Of a stretch of DNA of 34,815 nucleotides, positions 7,445 to 15,883 are shown piece after piece (the stretch's first letter is position 1; every line of letters begins with the position of its first letter). The DNA lies in assembly GCA_016844935.1 (NCBI GenBank), contig JAERTK010000094.1, forward strand, positions 1-34,815, given 5' to 3'. The position numbers were made by a program, and so were the translations under genes. The stretch comes from Desulfobacteraceae bacterium (GTDB taxonomy: Bacteria > Desulfobacterota > DSM-4660 > Desulfatiglandales > Desulfatiglandaceae). A model generated the notes under the pieces. The model was not told the DNA's origin, did not search any database, and saw only the letters and a program-made list of their open reading frames with translations.

Positions 7445-8002
7445 ATGGGCAACATCATGATCGTTGACAACGATATTACCGTTCAGATGGACCTGGAGGA
7501 GTATTTTGAACAATCCCGTCACCAACTGGTGGGAATCGTTGAAACCAAAGAAGAAGGGGTTTTCCTGGCAAAGGAAACACTGCCGGATATCATTTTGACG
7601 GAGATCGATCTTCCGGGAGAAACGGACGGCATCGACATTGCCAAATGCATCAAAAGAGAAGTGGATGCGGGCATTGTGTTCATGACTGTTTGCAGTAATT
7701 TTGATGCAGTTTGCCGGGCAAAGCAGGTTTCACCCCTGGCCTATGTGCTGAAACCTTTTGATGTGAGGGAGATCGGTGCAACCATCGAAATCGCACTGCA
7801 CAATCAAGCCATCAACCGGAATCTCAGGGCAACCGCCCAAAAACTGGCAAACCGGGTCGCGGAACGGGAAATCGAGCTAACGTCTTTAAAAGATGCACGC
7901 CGCGACTACTCCCAACCGGCGAATATCCATGCGCCGATCCTGGACGGCGTCAGCGTATCGTCCATAGGAGACACAAAATGGCGGTTCACACCCCAACCCT
8001 GA
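7445..8002 (+). CDS. stand-alone receiver-domain protein with Glu at the phospho-acceptor site
   Basis: Residues 1-125 form a CheY-like receiver of the type often found in front of PAS/histidine-kinase modules (IVDND, LPGETDGIDIA, YVLKPFDVREI). Residues 126-185 are a helical tail and then an unstructured end, with no output domain. The switch residues Thr81 and Lys103 are present. The position that should be the phosphorylated Asp (PDIILTEIDLPG) is Glu53, codon GAG at 7601-7603. The second acidic-pocket residue is Asn9 (D8-N9-D10). The protein therefore probably works as a constitutively 'on' or phosphorylation-independent pseudo-receiver. A GGAG site precedes the ATG. Confidence 0.88.
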   Translation: MGNIMIVDNDITVQMDLEEYFEQSRHQLVGIVETKEEGVFLAKETLPDIILTEIDLPGETDGIDIAKCIKREVDAGIVFMTVCSNFDAVCRAKQVSPLAYVLKPFDVREIGATIEIALHNQAINRNLRATAQKLANRVAEREIELTSLKDARRDYSQPANIHAPILDGVSVSSIGDTKWRFTPQP

Positions 8003-8009
8003 CGAAAGC

Positions 8010-8897
8010 CTAAAGCGCCCTGGACCACTCCGGCCGAAGGTCGATGTCCCCCGCCAGGGCACTGTCGATCTGGGCCAGTGCATCGTCTTTACCCCTGGGC
8101 AGGCGGGCCTTGATGGGGAGGTAATTGGAGGCGTGATTTGAGAAAAACATGCCTCTTGAAAGATTGGTGTTGGCAATCATCTCACGCAGTTCCACCAGGG
8201 TTTCCCGTTCGTTGAGGAGCGCGAATTCACCCCTTTTGTATTCATCATGAAGCGGCGTTCCCGGAATGAGCATGACGGTTAAGGCACCCACGTAATTGGG
8301 ATCCATGGCGCTCAGGACCTGTCCGGTGGCCCGGGCGTGCTGAAGGGAGAGTTCGGGGTCATTTCCCGCAATGCCCAAAAGCACCGTAACAGAAAGCTTG
8401 ATGCCCGCTTCCCGAACCTTCCGGCCCATGTTGATGAGATGCTGGGCCGTTGCCCCCTTTCGGATCTTCTTGAGCAGGGGGTCGTCCCCTGTTTCCACGC
8501 CCAGGTAGAGGATGCCCAGCCCCTTTTCCCGAAGGGCCTTCAGTTCATCAGCACTTTTCATTTTGATGCCCTTGGCGTTGGCGTAAGCGCCCACCCGTTT
8601 CACCCAGGGGAGGTGTTCGCGGATGCGGTCCAGGATCCACATGAGCCGTTTCTGGGGAATGATCAGCGCATCCCCATCCATCAAGAAAACCCGATCCTGT
8701 CGTTTCATGACCTGTGACGCAAATAAAATATCCGAAAGGATGATGTTATCGTCTTTGATGGTAAATCGTTTGTCGGTATAGGTCCCGCAAAAGGTACACT
8801 TATTGTGAGAGCATCCCAGGGTCACCTGAAGCAGGATGCTGTAGGCCTCGCTGGGGGGTCTGATGCAGTTGCCTTCATAATGCATTCCGTCTTCCAT
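8010..8897 (-). CDS. radical SAM protein with CX4CX2C cluster motif
   Basis: The 295-residue protein has the radical SAM iron-sulfur motif in LGCSHNKCTFCGTYTDKRF (C29, C34, C37), the four-residue-spaced variant seen in a COG1032-like family. SAM-binding elements follow in the TIM-barrel core (FLMDGDALIIP; LGILYLGVETGDDPLLKKIRKG; VTVLLGIAGND). There is no B12-binding domain. It is last in the operon, 54 bp after hpnH, with a hairpin in the gap. The product and substrate are unknown. The location suggests a modification in the same pathway as HpnH, but it could be independent. AGGAG precedes the ATG at 8897. Confidence 0.85.
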   Translation of the reverse strand: MEDGMHYEGNCIRPPSEAYSILLQVTLGCSHNKCTFCGTYTDKRFTIKDDNIILSDILFASQVMKRQDRVFLMDGDALIIPQKRLMWILDRIREHLPWVKRVGAYANAKGIKMKSADELKALREKGLGILYLGVETGDDPLLKKIRKGATAQHLINMGRKVREAGIKLSVTVLLGIAGNDPELSLQHARATGQVLSAMDPNYVGALTVMLIPGTPLHDEYKRGEFALLNERETLVELREMIANTNLSRGMFFSNHASNYLPIKARLPRGKDDALAQIDSALAGDIDLRPEWSRAL

Positions 8898-8916
8898 TTT
8901 CTTTTTCTCCTGTGTT

Positions 8917-8938
8917 GGGCAGGCATGGGGGCCTGCCC
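8917..8938. repeat. GC-rich hairpin (REP-like intergenic repeat)
   Basis: GGGCAGGC and GCCTGCCC form a perfect 8-bp stem around a 6-base loop, in the gap between hpnH and the downstream radical SAM gene. The flanks (...CTACGGGG) resemble the common GTAGGGGCAGGCC-type intergenic palindromes. In the minus-strand transcript it could attenuate or stabilise the mRNA. No U-tract follows. Confidence 0.5.
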
Positions 8939-8951
8939 CTACGGGGATTGT

Positions 8952-9965
8952 TTATCGGTTGCGGCGCAGATAGACTTTCAGGGCTTTCAAGGGGTTTTTG
9001 GTGGAGTCTATGACTGCCGTGGGTTCAAACCCGCTGTGGAGCATGCAATGGGTGCACCGGGGATCCCGTCCACCCCCGTATTCTGACCAGTCGGTGTTTT
9101 TCAGTAAGTCCCGGTAAGTGGGTTCATAGCCGTCGTCAATGAGGTAGCAGGGTTTCTGCCAGCCGAAAATATTGCGCGTGGGATTCCCCCAGGGGACACA
9201 GGCGTAATCCTGGTTCCCTTCCAGAAAATCCAGATAGAGACTGCTGTGGTTAAAGCGCCAGGGCTTGTTTTTTCCCAACAGAAAAATGGATCGAAATAGT
9301 TCTACGGCTTCATCCCGGTTAAAAAAATGCTCCTGATCCGGCGCATCTTCATACTTAAAAGCAGAAGCGATGGTCATGCCTTCCACCCGAAGAGACATGA
9401 GCAGGTCAAACAATTGGCCCGCGCTCTCGGCAGTTTCTCCCTTAAACAGGGTGGTGTTGGTGGTGACCCGAAACCCCTGGGAGACCAGGAGCCTAATGGT
9501 CTCTACGGCATTTTCAAATACCCCTTTTCGGCCCACCCTTGCGTCATGGTGATCATTGAGCGCGTCCAGGTGAACATTGAATGTGAGATAAGGACTGGGT
9601 GTAAATTCATGAATCCGTTTTTGCACCAGAAGGGCATTGGTACACAGGTACACAAATTTTTTCCGGGACACAAAACCTTTGGCGATTTCATCAATCTGCG
9701 GGTGCAGGAGCGGTTCCCCGCCCGCGATGCACACCACGGGGGCGCCACATTCTTCTATTGCGCCCATGCACTCTTCCGGGCTCATCCGCTTTTTAAGTAT
9801 TTCCTCCGGATGAGCAATCTTTCCGCAGCCCATACAACGCAGGTTACAGTTAAAAAGAGGTTCCAGCATTAGCGCCAGAGAATATCGTCCATTGCCGTTT
9901 GAACCGAACCGTCTTTTCCCGACATAAGCGCCGATACGCGCCTTTTGAATAAGAGGGATTCCCAA
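8952..9965 (-). CDS. hpnH: HpnH-type radical SAM protein (adenosyl-hopene synthase family)
   Basis: HpnH joins a 5'-deoxyadenosyl group to diploptene in bacteriohopanepolyol synthesis. The 337-residue protein has the N-terminal family signature GIPLIQKARIGAYV, the cluster motif CNLRCMGCGKI (C40, C44, C47), CIAGGEPLLHP, and the extended C-terminal region (NPTRNIFGWQKPCYL, YGGGRDPRCTHCMLHSGFEPTAV) typical of HpnH. The start is TTG at 9965; the codon before it is a stop, and AAGGAG lies 9 bases upstream. It is fifth of six in the operon beginning with the aminotransferase. No squalene-hopene cyclase is in this window, so the actual substrate needs confirmation. Confidence 0.88.
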   Translation of the reverse strand: MGIPLIQKARIGAYVGKRRFGSNGNGRYSLALMLEPLFNCNLRCMGCGKIAHPEEILKKRMSPEECMGAIEECGAPVVCIAGGEPLLHPQIDEIAKGFVSRKKFVYLCTNALLVQKRIHEFTPSPYLTFNVHLDALNDHHDARVGRKGVFENAVETIRLLVSQGFRVTTNTTLFKGETAESAGQLFDLLMSLRVEGMTIASAFKYEDAPDQEHFFNRDEAVELFRSIFLLGKNKPWRFNHSSLYLDFLEGNQDYACVPWGNPTRNIFGWQKPCYLIDDGYEPTYRDLLKNTDWSEYGGGRDPRCTHCMLHSGFEPTAVIDSTKNPLKALKVYLRRNR

Positions 9966-9984
9966 TTAACACAACTCCTTATAT

Positions 9985-10746
9985 TTAATTATCTTGTGTT
10001 TCCATTTCACACAGTTGCCTCATCAGGCCCAGGGCCTGTCTCCATGGCCCTTTCCAAGCGTTGGCGGGGGGCATGCGGATTAAAATCTGTTGCAACTGGT
10101 CACAGGCCGGTCCCAGATCTTCGTCTTCCAGGTAGGCCTCCGCGAGTCCCAGACGATTTTCCACAAAATCGGGATCCTGCATAACGGCGCGTCGGTAATG
10201 AAAAATAGCCTTTTCCAGATCCCCGATGCTCACAGGGGGATCGGGTGCCCGCAGATAGAGCTCCCCCAGCATCCGGTCCGGGCCCCCGTGATCCAGTCCA
10301 GGGTCCAATCGGGACGCTTCAAGCGCGCCCCGTTCAATGACCGGCACCAGACTCAATCCCTTGAGAGTATGGTTTTCAGCCTCCAGCCCGGCCAGGTAAG
10401 CGGCCAGGTAATGGGCTCTAGGGTTTTTCGGCTCCCGGCCAACCGCTGCTTCAGCCATGTTACGTCCTTTTACCGCATTTTCAAGCCGTAATGATTTATT
10501 TGTTCCGTTCCGGGCCAGCACAGCATAGCAGCGGGCAGCCTGTAAAGCCGCTCCCGAGTCCCGTTCGCTCTGCCGTTCCCACACAAGCGCCTGGTTTCGG
10601 GTACAGGGCGACCACAAAGAAGATTTTTCCGTGGCGCCGGTGATGCTATCCACAACCGTTCCATGCCGCGACACGCTTTCGATGGGGGCGCAGGCAGCGA
10701 GAAACAGGAGTATAATCAACAGGCTATGGCATAAAACAGGCATCAT
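9985..10746 (-). CDS. TatT/TPR-like lipoprotein
   Basis: From the Met at 10746 the protein is 253 residues and begins MMPVLCHSLLIILLFLAAC, a lipoprotein signal with an LAAC lipobox. The longer frame to 10794 would hide this signal. The body is helical and repetitive. One segment (LGELYLRAPDPPVSIGDLEKAIFHYRRAVMQDPDFVENRLGLAEAYL) resembles the TRAP-associated TatT lipoproteins, which form TPR-like trimers that can bind lipids. The start overlaps the end of the PhnD-like gene by 23 bp, and hpnH follows after 19 bp. It may be a periplasmic lipid-handling partner of the RND protein; that is inference from context. Confidence 0.72.
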   Translation of the reverse strand: MMPVLCHSLLIILLFLAACAPIESVSRHGTVVDSITGATEKSSLWSPCTRNQALVWERQSERDSGAALQAARCYAVLARNGTNKSLRLENAVKGRNMAEAAVGREPKNPRAHYLAAYLAGLEAENHTLKGLSLVPVIERGALEASRLDPGLDHGGPDRMLGELYLRAPDPPVSIGDLEKAIFHYRRAVMQDPDFVENRLGLAEAYLEDEDLGPACDQLQQILIRMPPANAWKGPWRQALGLMRQLCEMETQDN

Positions 10747-11563
10747 TTTTTTCGCCCAGCCGGAATTGCAGCAGATCCGGATCGGCCGGTCCAAACCCGT
10801 CGGTCTGCAGAAGGGTCAGGAGTTTTGCGGCATCTGCATCTTCCTTCATGCCCTGAAGCACACCGGCCAGTTTTTTCGTTGAATCGTTCTCGTCCCCGAA
10901 CCAGACCACCGGACTGGTGGGCAGCTCCCGGGAAATATGCATGACCTTGATTTTCTTGCCCATAGGCATGGTTTTGACGGTCTCATACTGAACGCGGTCC
11001 AGCACAACCCCCGTGATTTTTCCTTTGACCAGCGAGCGCAGGGACCGCAGGGGCCGAAAGGTCCCTTCAAGGGTAAAGGGCAGCCGGTCCGGAAGCAATT
11101 TAAACAGCAGGCAGGCAGCCGCCTTTTTTTCAAACAGCATGTTTCCTCGAATTTTCCCATTCAGGGATTGCCATTTTGAAACCTCATCCTTCTGGGCCAT
11201 CAAACGCCAGATATCTTTTGTAAACCCGCCGGGCCTGGTGGTGGCCACGGGCGTCATTTGAAAATCCGTTGCGTGTCGGGCGTATACCCCCAACTGAACG
11301 ATACCCCATGCCGGGGGCGATGATTCCAAGAATGCCAGTGCAGGCGCCAACTGGTTGAAATAATGCCCCTTAATGGTTTCATCAGATCCCATTTTCTGCT
11401 GAATATAATGGGCGAAGGCATCCATCACCGGACGTGCTTCCGCTTCCGTTCCCGGCTGACCCGGCTGGATCACAGCGAAATCCAGATCGCCTGCCTCAGC
11501 ATACCCACTCACGGTCCAGAGAAACATGGCAAAAAAGAGAATGATAACCCCATTTTTTTTCAA
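10724..11563 (-). CDS. PhnD-like periplasmic binding protein
   Basis: This 279-residue exported protein has a clear N-terminal signal peptide (GVIILFFAMFLWTVSGYAEA). The body resembles the phosphate/phosphonate-binding PhnD family of type II periplasmic-binding folds: FAVIQPGQPGTEAEARPVMDAFAHYIQQKMG, GIVQLGVYARHA, GKITGVVLDRVQYETV. No ABC permease or ATPase gene is nearby, so it is probably not part of a classical importer. Its place between an RND exporter and a TPR lipoprotein suggests a periplasmic carrier role. The start is TTG at 11563, five bases after GAAGGG. It overlaps the following gene by 23 bp. Confidence 0.75.
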   Translation of the reverse strand: MKKNGVIILFFAMFLWTVSGYAEAGDLDFAVIQPGQPGTEAEARPVMDAFAHYIQQKMGSDETIKGHYFNQLAPALAFLESSPPAWGIVQLGVYARHATDFQMTPVATTRPGGFTKDIWRLMAQKDEVSKWQSLNGKIRGNMLFEKKAAACLLFKLLPDRLPFTLEGTFRPLRSLRSLVKGKITGVVLDRVQYETVKTMPMGKKIKVMHISRELPTSPVVWFGDENDSTKKLAGVLQGMKEDADAAKLLTLLQTDGFGPADPDLLQFRLGEKNDACFMP

Positions 11564-11579
11564 AATAACCCTTCCGTTG

Positions 11580-14354
11580 TCAGTTATTTTTTCCCTTGGT
11601 AAAATGTCCCATCAGCTTCAGGATGGGCGGCAGCGCGAAAAGACACGCCAGCATGCCCATCAACGATCCCAGCACCATGATGGCGCCCAGGCTTGCCAGT
11701 CCCCGGTGCTGGGCAAACAGCAAACCGCCGAAACCGATCATGGTGGTGGTAAAGCTCAAGGCCACGGCGGTGGGGGTTCCCGTATAAAAGAGCCCGCCAA
11801 CCCCCGACTGCGTGGGGCGGTCAGCGAGCAGGGGTTCAATTTCCCGCCAGCGGGCCAGAAAATGCACTCCCCCGTCCACCCCGATGGCAATCAGGATGGG
11901 AATAGCAAAGAAGTTGGCCAGATTAAAATGAAGCCCCAGCCAGCCCATCAGTTCCAGGAGCCATAACATACTTATGCTCAAAGGTAAAATGGTAAGCATC
12001 ACATATCGCACCGAACGGGCATAAACCCAGAGAATCAGGGACACCAGGAGAATGGTCAGGGCCGCGGCCTGAAGAAACGTGCGGTGCATCAACCGGGCCG
12101 ATTCATATACTCCCACAGGCACCCCGCTTACATGGGGGTCCACTTTTCGCAGGGCTGTCAGGAAATGCCCCAGCGCATCAAAATCCCATATGTCTCCTTT
12201 AGGGCTGATTTTAATCTGATATCGCCCATCCTTCCCCACATACAAATCCCGTAAGCCCGGGGGAAGGTTTTCGGGCGTGACCGATGTTGCTCCGAACCAT
12301 CGTTTTAATTGCTCAAGGGATGTGATGATATCCCGTCTCATTGTCGCTTCCAGCCCCCCAAGACGGCTGACCCGTTTCGGGTATCGCTCCAGTTGATCAA
12401 GGGAAGAATCCAGCGCCACCATGTTTTTCCCCACAAGTGCCAGCGCCTGCCCCGCTCCTGCAACAAACAGTTTTTCTTCCAGGTTTTCAAGGGATTCGGA
12501 CAAACGATGAAGCGCCGTCTTAAACTTTTCAGCGTGGAGTGGGCGCTCTGACGGCAGCTGATCCGGGACATTTTCAAGGGCCATGGCCGCCTTCCGGTAT
12601 TGGGCTGATTTTTCTTCCTGCCCGCTGGGAATGAAATCGAGGACGCTCTCCACCCGGCCCACAGAGGGGATGGCCATGAACTTCTTCGTCAAGTTTTTCA
12701 CCTGTTCCAGGGTCGTGGCAGAAACGATGGCATACCAGGTGGATTCATCCGCGGTTTCAATCAGAATCCTTTCATATTCAACGGATTCCAGCCCTCGGGC
12801 CTGAAGTTCCAGCAGGTTGTAATTGAAACGCACCTTGAAAAGTCCGGGAAGGGCCAGAAGGGTTATGGCCAGCAGAATGATCAGCACCAGTTTCGGACGC
12901 TTAAAAAAGCCCTCCAGCAGGGGCATGGCCGTGATCCTGGGCATTGATGAAGGAAAAAGGTTCTTTTTGCCGGCCAGCAGCAGCATGGCGGGCAACACCA
13001 CCATCATGGATACCAGACAGAACAGCACGCCGGTACCGCCGATGAGCCCCAACTGAGCAAGGCCGATGAAATCAGACCCCAGAACTGAATAAAAAGCGCA
13101 AACCGATGTGACAGCGCCCAGAATCACACCGGGCCCGGTTCGAAGTAAAGCCATCCGAACGCTGTCCTCCACACCCAGCCCCTTGCCGTGGGCCTCCACA
13201 TAGCGCATGACCACGTGAATCCCAAAATCCACACCGATACCCACCAGTACCAGTGCAAAAATCACGGACAGCAGATTCAATTCTCCAACAGTGACCGTGG
13301 CAAACCCGAAACTCCACGCCATGGCCATAACCAGTGAGAGCAGCACCAGAAAGGGCCTTAGCCATCCATGAAGGACGATCATGAACAAAACCCCCACAAA
13401 CAGCACCGCAATAACGGCTGCCCGGGTCATGTCCCGGTCCGTGGTCTCCATTTCGTCCGCCTGAAGGGCGGGCCTTCCGGTGAGCCCCACCGCCAGACCG
13501 GGAAATTCCGCACGGGTGGCTTCGAGGGCCTGGCGCACCGCAGCAAGCGGTTTACCGACCACATCAAGGGCACCGAAATCCTTGGCCGGCAGGATACGCA
13601 TGACCAGCAGCCGGCCGGAAGCGGTAAAAAAATATTCACCCTGGCCCTGACTGAGATCAAACAGCGAACCACCGGGAGGTTTCCCCGACAACGTCTCATC
13701 CACATTCCCCAGAAGCCCGTCAAGGAACCCGAGGGCTTCCCGCAAAATGGCCGGGTCCATCCCTGCCATCCCGATCGTTTCTCGACCCCCGTTATCATTG
13801 CGGATTGCGGATTGCGGATTGCGGATGGACCCCTGCCCCCCCAGAAGCTCTGAAACAATATTGAAAAAGCCGGCCAGGGAACCGTCATGAACCCATCGGT
13901 CCAGATAGGGCGCCAGAAAAGAAATGATTTGCGTAAGGTTTCGGGCTTCATCAGGGGAGGCGAAAAGCAATACACCGTCTCCCAGATCCGCAGGTGAAAT
14001 ACGGTAATAGACCGCTTGAATGAGGTCCGGGTGCCTGGCGAGACGCGTACTGAGGCTTTCCGCGAACTCGGTGGCCCTCTTTTTTCCCTCCTCGGTCCCC
14101 CCCGTCTGAATGACCATGAAGAGATATTCCTGGTCTCCAAAATTTTCAAGGTGGTCCAGATATCTTTTTTGAAAGGGAACTGATGGTGAGACCAGGGAGT
14201 CCTGGTTGCTGTTCAGATGCAGAAAAAAGGCGGCGGTCAGGGCGCAAATAAGTGCCAACCCCAGTCCGGAGATAATGAGCGCACCCGGGTGATGGTGGAC
14301 CAGGCGCCAGAGTATGTTCAGGGCATACTCCCGCTTTTTCTGGGGTTGTTTCAT
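11580..14354 (-). CDS. hpnN: MMPL/RND superfamily exporter, HpnN-like
   Basis: From the ATG at 14354 the protein is 924 residues; that ATG overlaps the upstream TGA as ATGA. An in-frame ATG at 14399 is the alternative. It has two homologous halves, each with a large periplasmic loop and a 5-6 TM block. The two TM4-type signatures are IGVDFGIHVVMRYVEAHG and IGVDGGVHFLARWREIE. HpnN proteins move hopanoids to the outer membrane and use proton motive force. Assignment to HpnN rather than another MMPL lipid exporter rests on hpnH in the same operon. A heptanucleotide repeat at 13797-13824 inserts a NPQSAIR-type stretch into the first periplasmic loop without breaking the frame. Confidence 0.82.
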   Translation of the reverse strand: MKQPQKKREYALNILWRLVHHHPGALIISGLGLALICALTAAFFLHLNSNQDSLVSPSVPFQKRYLDHLENFGDQEYLFMVIQTGGTEEGKKRATEFAESLSTRLARHPDLIQAVYYRISPADLGDGVLLFASPDEARNLTQIISFLAPYLDRWVHDGSLAGFFNIVSELLGGQGSIRNPQSAIRNDNGGRETIGMAGMDPAILREALGFLDGLLGNVDETLSGKPPGGSLFDLSQGQGEYFFTASGRLLVMRILPAKDFGALDVVGKPLAAVRQALEATRAEFPGLAVGLTGRPALQADEMETTDRDMTRAAVIAVLFVGVLFMIVLHGWLRPFLVLLSLVMAMAWSFGFATVTVGELNLLSVIFALVLVGIGVDFGIHVVMRYVEAHGKGLGVEDSVRMALLRTGPGVILGAVTSVCAFYSVLGSDFIGLAQLGLIGGTGVLFCLVSMMVVLPAMLLLAGKKNLFPSSMPRITAMPLLEGFFKRPKLVLIILLAITLLALPGLFKVRFNYNLLELQARGLESVEYERILIETADESTWYAIVSATTLEQVKNLTKKFMAIPSVGRVESVLDFIPSGQEEKSAQYRKAAMALENVPDQLPSERPLHAEKFKTALHRLSESLENLEEKLFVAGAGQALALVGKNMVALDSSLDQLERYPKRVSRLGGLEATMRRDIITSLEQLKRWFGATSVTPENLPPGLRDLYVGKDGRYQIKISPKGDIWDFDALGHFLTALRKVDPHVSGVPVGVYESARLMHRTFLQAAALTILLVSLILWVYARSVRYVMLTILPLSISMLWLLELMGWLGLHFNLANFFAIPILIAIGVDGGVHFLARWREIEPLLADRPTQSGVGGLFYTGTPTAVALSFTTTMIGFGGLLFAQHRGLASLGAIMVLGSLMGMLACLFALPPILKLMGHFTKGKNN
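13797..13824. repeat. exact 4x heptanucleotide repeat inside the RND gene
   Basis: Four perfect copies of attgcgg. On the coding (minus) strand they encode a stretch reading IRNPQSAIRN in the first periplasmic loop. Since 7 is not a multiple of 3, a gain or loss of one unit would shift the frame. Confidence 0.9.
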
Positions 14355-15760
14355 GCGGTCTTGGCCGTTCTCAGTCCCAGATTTTTCACTGTTGTCCATG
14401 CGGACCCCGGAAATTTGTGCGCATCCTTCAAAACGGCATCCAGGGCTGTCAGAAAATAATCCGCATCGGCCTGGTCAATCACCAGGGGTGGGAGAATTTT
14501 CACCGTGTCCAGGCCGTGCCCGGCCACCTGGGTCAGGATGTGGTGCTTTTCCAGCAGGGGCATGGTAATCATCTGGCAAAACAGGTCCTCGTTCATTTTG
14601 TGGAGCAGATTCCAACCCGTCTTCAAAGACAATGCGGAGGGTTTCCCGAATTGAATGCCGATCATGAGCCCTTTTACACGAATGTCATGGATCAATTCAT
14701 ACCTTCCGGCCAGTTCACGGAGCCCTTTTTCAAGGTAGCCGCCCATAACGGCTGATTGTTCAACCAGGTTTTCCTGTTCAATCACGTGTAAAGTGGCAAG
14801 GCCTGCGGCCATGGCCAGATCATTCTGACCAAAGGTATTGGAATGGGCAAAACACCGGTCCATACTGTCAAAGACTTTTCCATGGATATCACGCCTGGTG
14901 ATGACGGCACCCACGGGGACGTATCCCCCGGAAAGGGATTTGGAGAGAATCAGCAGGTCTGGAACCACGTCCCAGTGGTTCACGGCGAACATGCGGCCCG
15001 TTCGGCCCAGGCCCGTCTGAACTTCGTCCGCGATGAGCAGCGCACCATACCGGTCGCAAAGGCTTCTTGCGCCCGGAAGGTATTCCGGATCCGGTATGAA
15101 CACCCCTTTTCCCTGGATCGGTTCCACGATAAAGGCAGCCGCATCCTTTTTGGAAAGGGCGATTTCAAGGGCTTTCAGATCATTAAAGGGAACAGGTACA
15201 CAGTTGGGCAAAAGCGGTTCATTGCGCCCCCGGAATTCCTCGTTCCCGTTTACGGAAAGTGCCCCCAGGGTCAGGCCGTGAAAGGCCCGGTCACAATAAA
15301 TGATTTTGCTCTTCCCCGTGGCCTGCCGCGCTATTTTGAGGGCCCCTTCCACCCCTTCGGTTCCCGAGTTGGTGAAAAAGACCGCCTCCAGATCCCCCGG
15401 GGCCAGCCCGGCCAGTGCCTCGGCCAAAAGGCCTGCAAGAACCCCCACATCCATCTGAACCATGCTGGCAGGGGCCATATTGATGACGTCTTTTAAGACC
15501 TGGGCCACCAGAGGGTGGTTCCGCCCGATATTGAAAACACCGAACCCCGCCAGAAAGTCGAGCACCTCCCGACCCTGCGCGTCCATGAGCCGGCTCCCCC
15601 CGGCCCGGGTGTAGTTTCGATTGTAACCGATCACCTCCAGCACCCGCACCAGTTGAGGGTTCACATAGCGGCGATGCAGTGTATACGTCTCACCGAGACG
15701 ATTTTCTATAAGAGATAAAATATCCATCAAATATAACAGACCCGCACGGCGAAATTCCAT
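14351..15760 (-). CDS. hpnO: class III PLP aminotransferase, HpnO-like
   Basis: This 469-residue fold-type I aminotransferase carries FFTNSGTEGVEGALKIARQATGK (phosphate-binding and small domain), CDRAFHGLTLGALSVNG, LIADEVQTGLGRTGRMFAVNHW (cofactor Asp), and LSKSLSGGYVPVGAVI with the Schiff-base Lys. HpnO converts a hopanoid side chain to aminobacteriohopanetriol. Here the name rests on the family plus its place at the head of an hpnN/hpnH operon. An acetylornithine or other omega-aminotransferase role is not excluded. A second possible start is the ATG at 15727 (MDILSLIENRLGE); neither has a strong ribosome site. The stop overlaps the next start as ATGA. Confidence 0.8.
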   Translation of the reverse strand: MEFRRAGLLYLMDILSLIENRLGETYTLHRRYVNPQLVRVLEVIGYNRNYTRAGGSRLMDAQGREVLDFLAGFGVFNIGRNHPLVAQVLKDVINMAPASMVQMDVGVLAGLLAEALAGLAPGDLEAVFFTNSGTEGVEGALKIARQATGKSKIIYCDRAFHGLTLGALSVNGNEEFRGRNEPLLPNCVPVPFNDLKALEIALSKKDAAAFIVEPIQGKGVFIPDPEYLPGARSLCDRYGALLIADEVQTGLGRTGRMFAVNHWDVVPDLLILSKSLSGGYVPVGAVITRRDIHGKVFDSMDRCFAHSNTFGQNDLAMAAGLATLHVIEQENLVEQSAVMGGYLEKGLRELAGRYELIHDIRVKGLMIGIQFGKPSALSLKTGWNLLHKMNEDLFCQMITMPLLEKHHILTQVAGHGLDTVKILPPLVIDQADADYFLTALDAVLKDAHKFPGSAWTTVKNLGLRTAKTA

Positions 15761-15883
15761 GAAAAACCCCGGCGGGAAAATTCCTCTCTATTTTTTTGGG
15801 GAAGTGTAGGAAAAGCGACCGTCCCTGTCAAGTCCATCCCTTCATTTCAGACGCATTCAAGAAGAACAAATACGTCAGCGTGG

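Noticed and set aside
14843..15496. 217-codon plus-strand frame
   Set aside because: It lies antisense to the aminotransferase gene and shows no recognisable domain.
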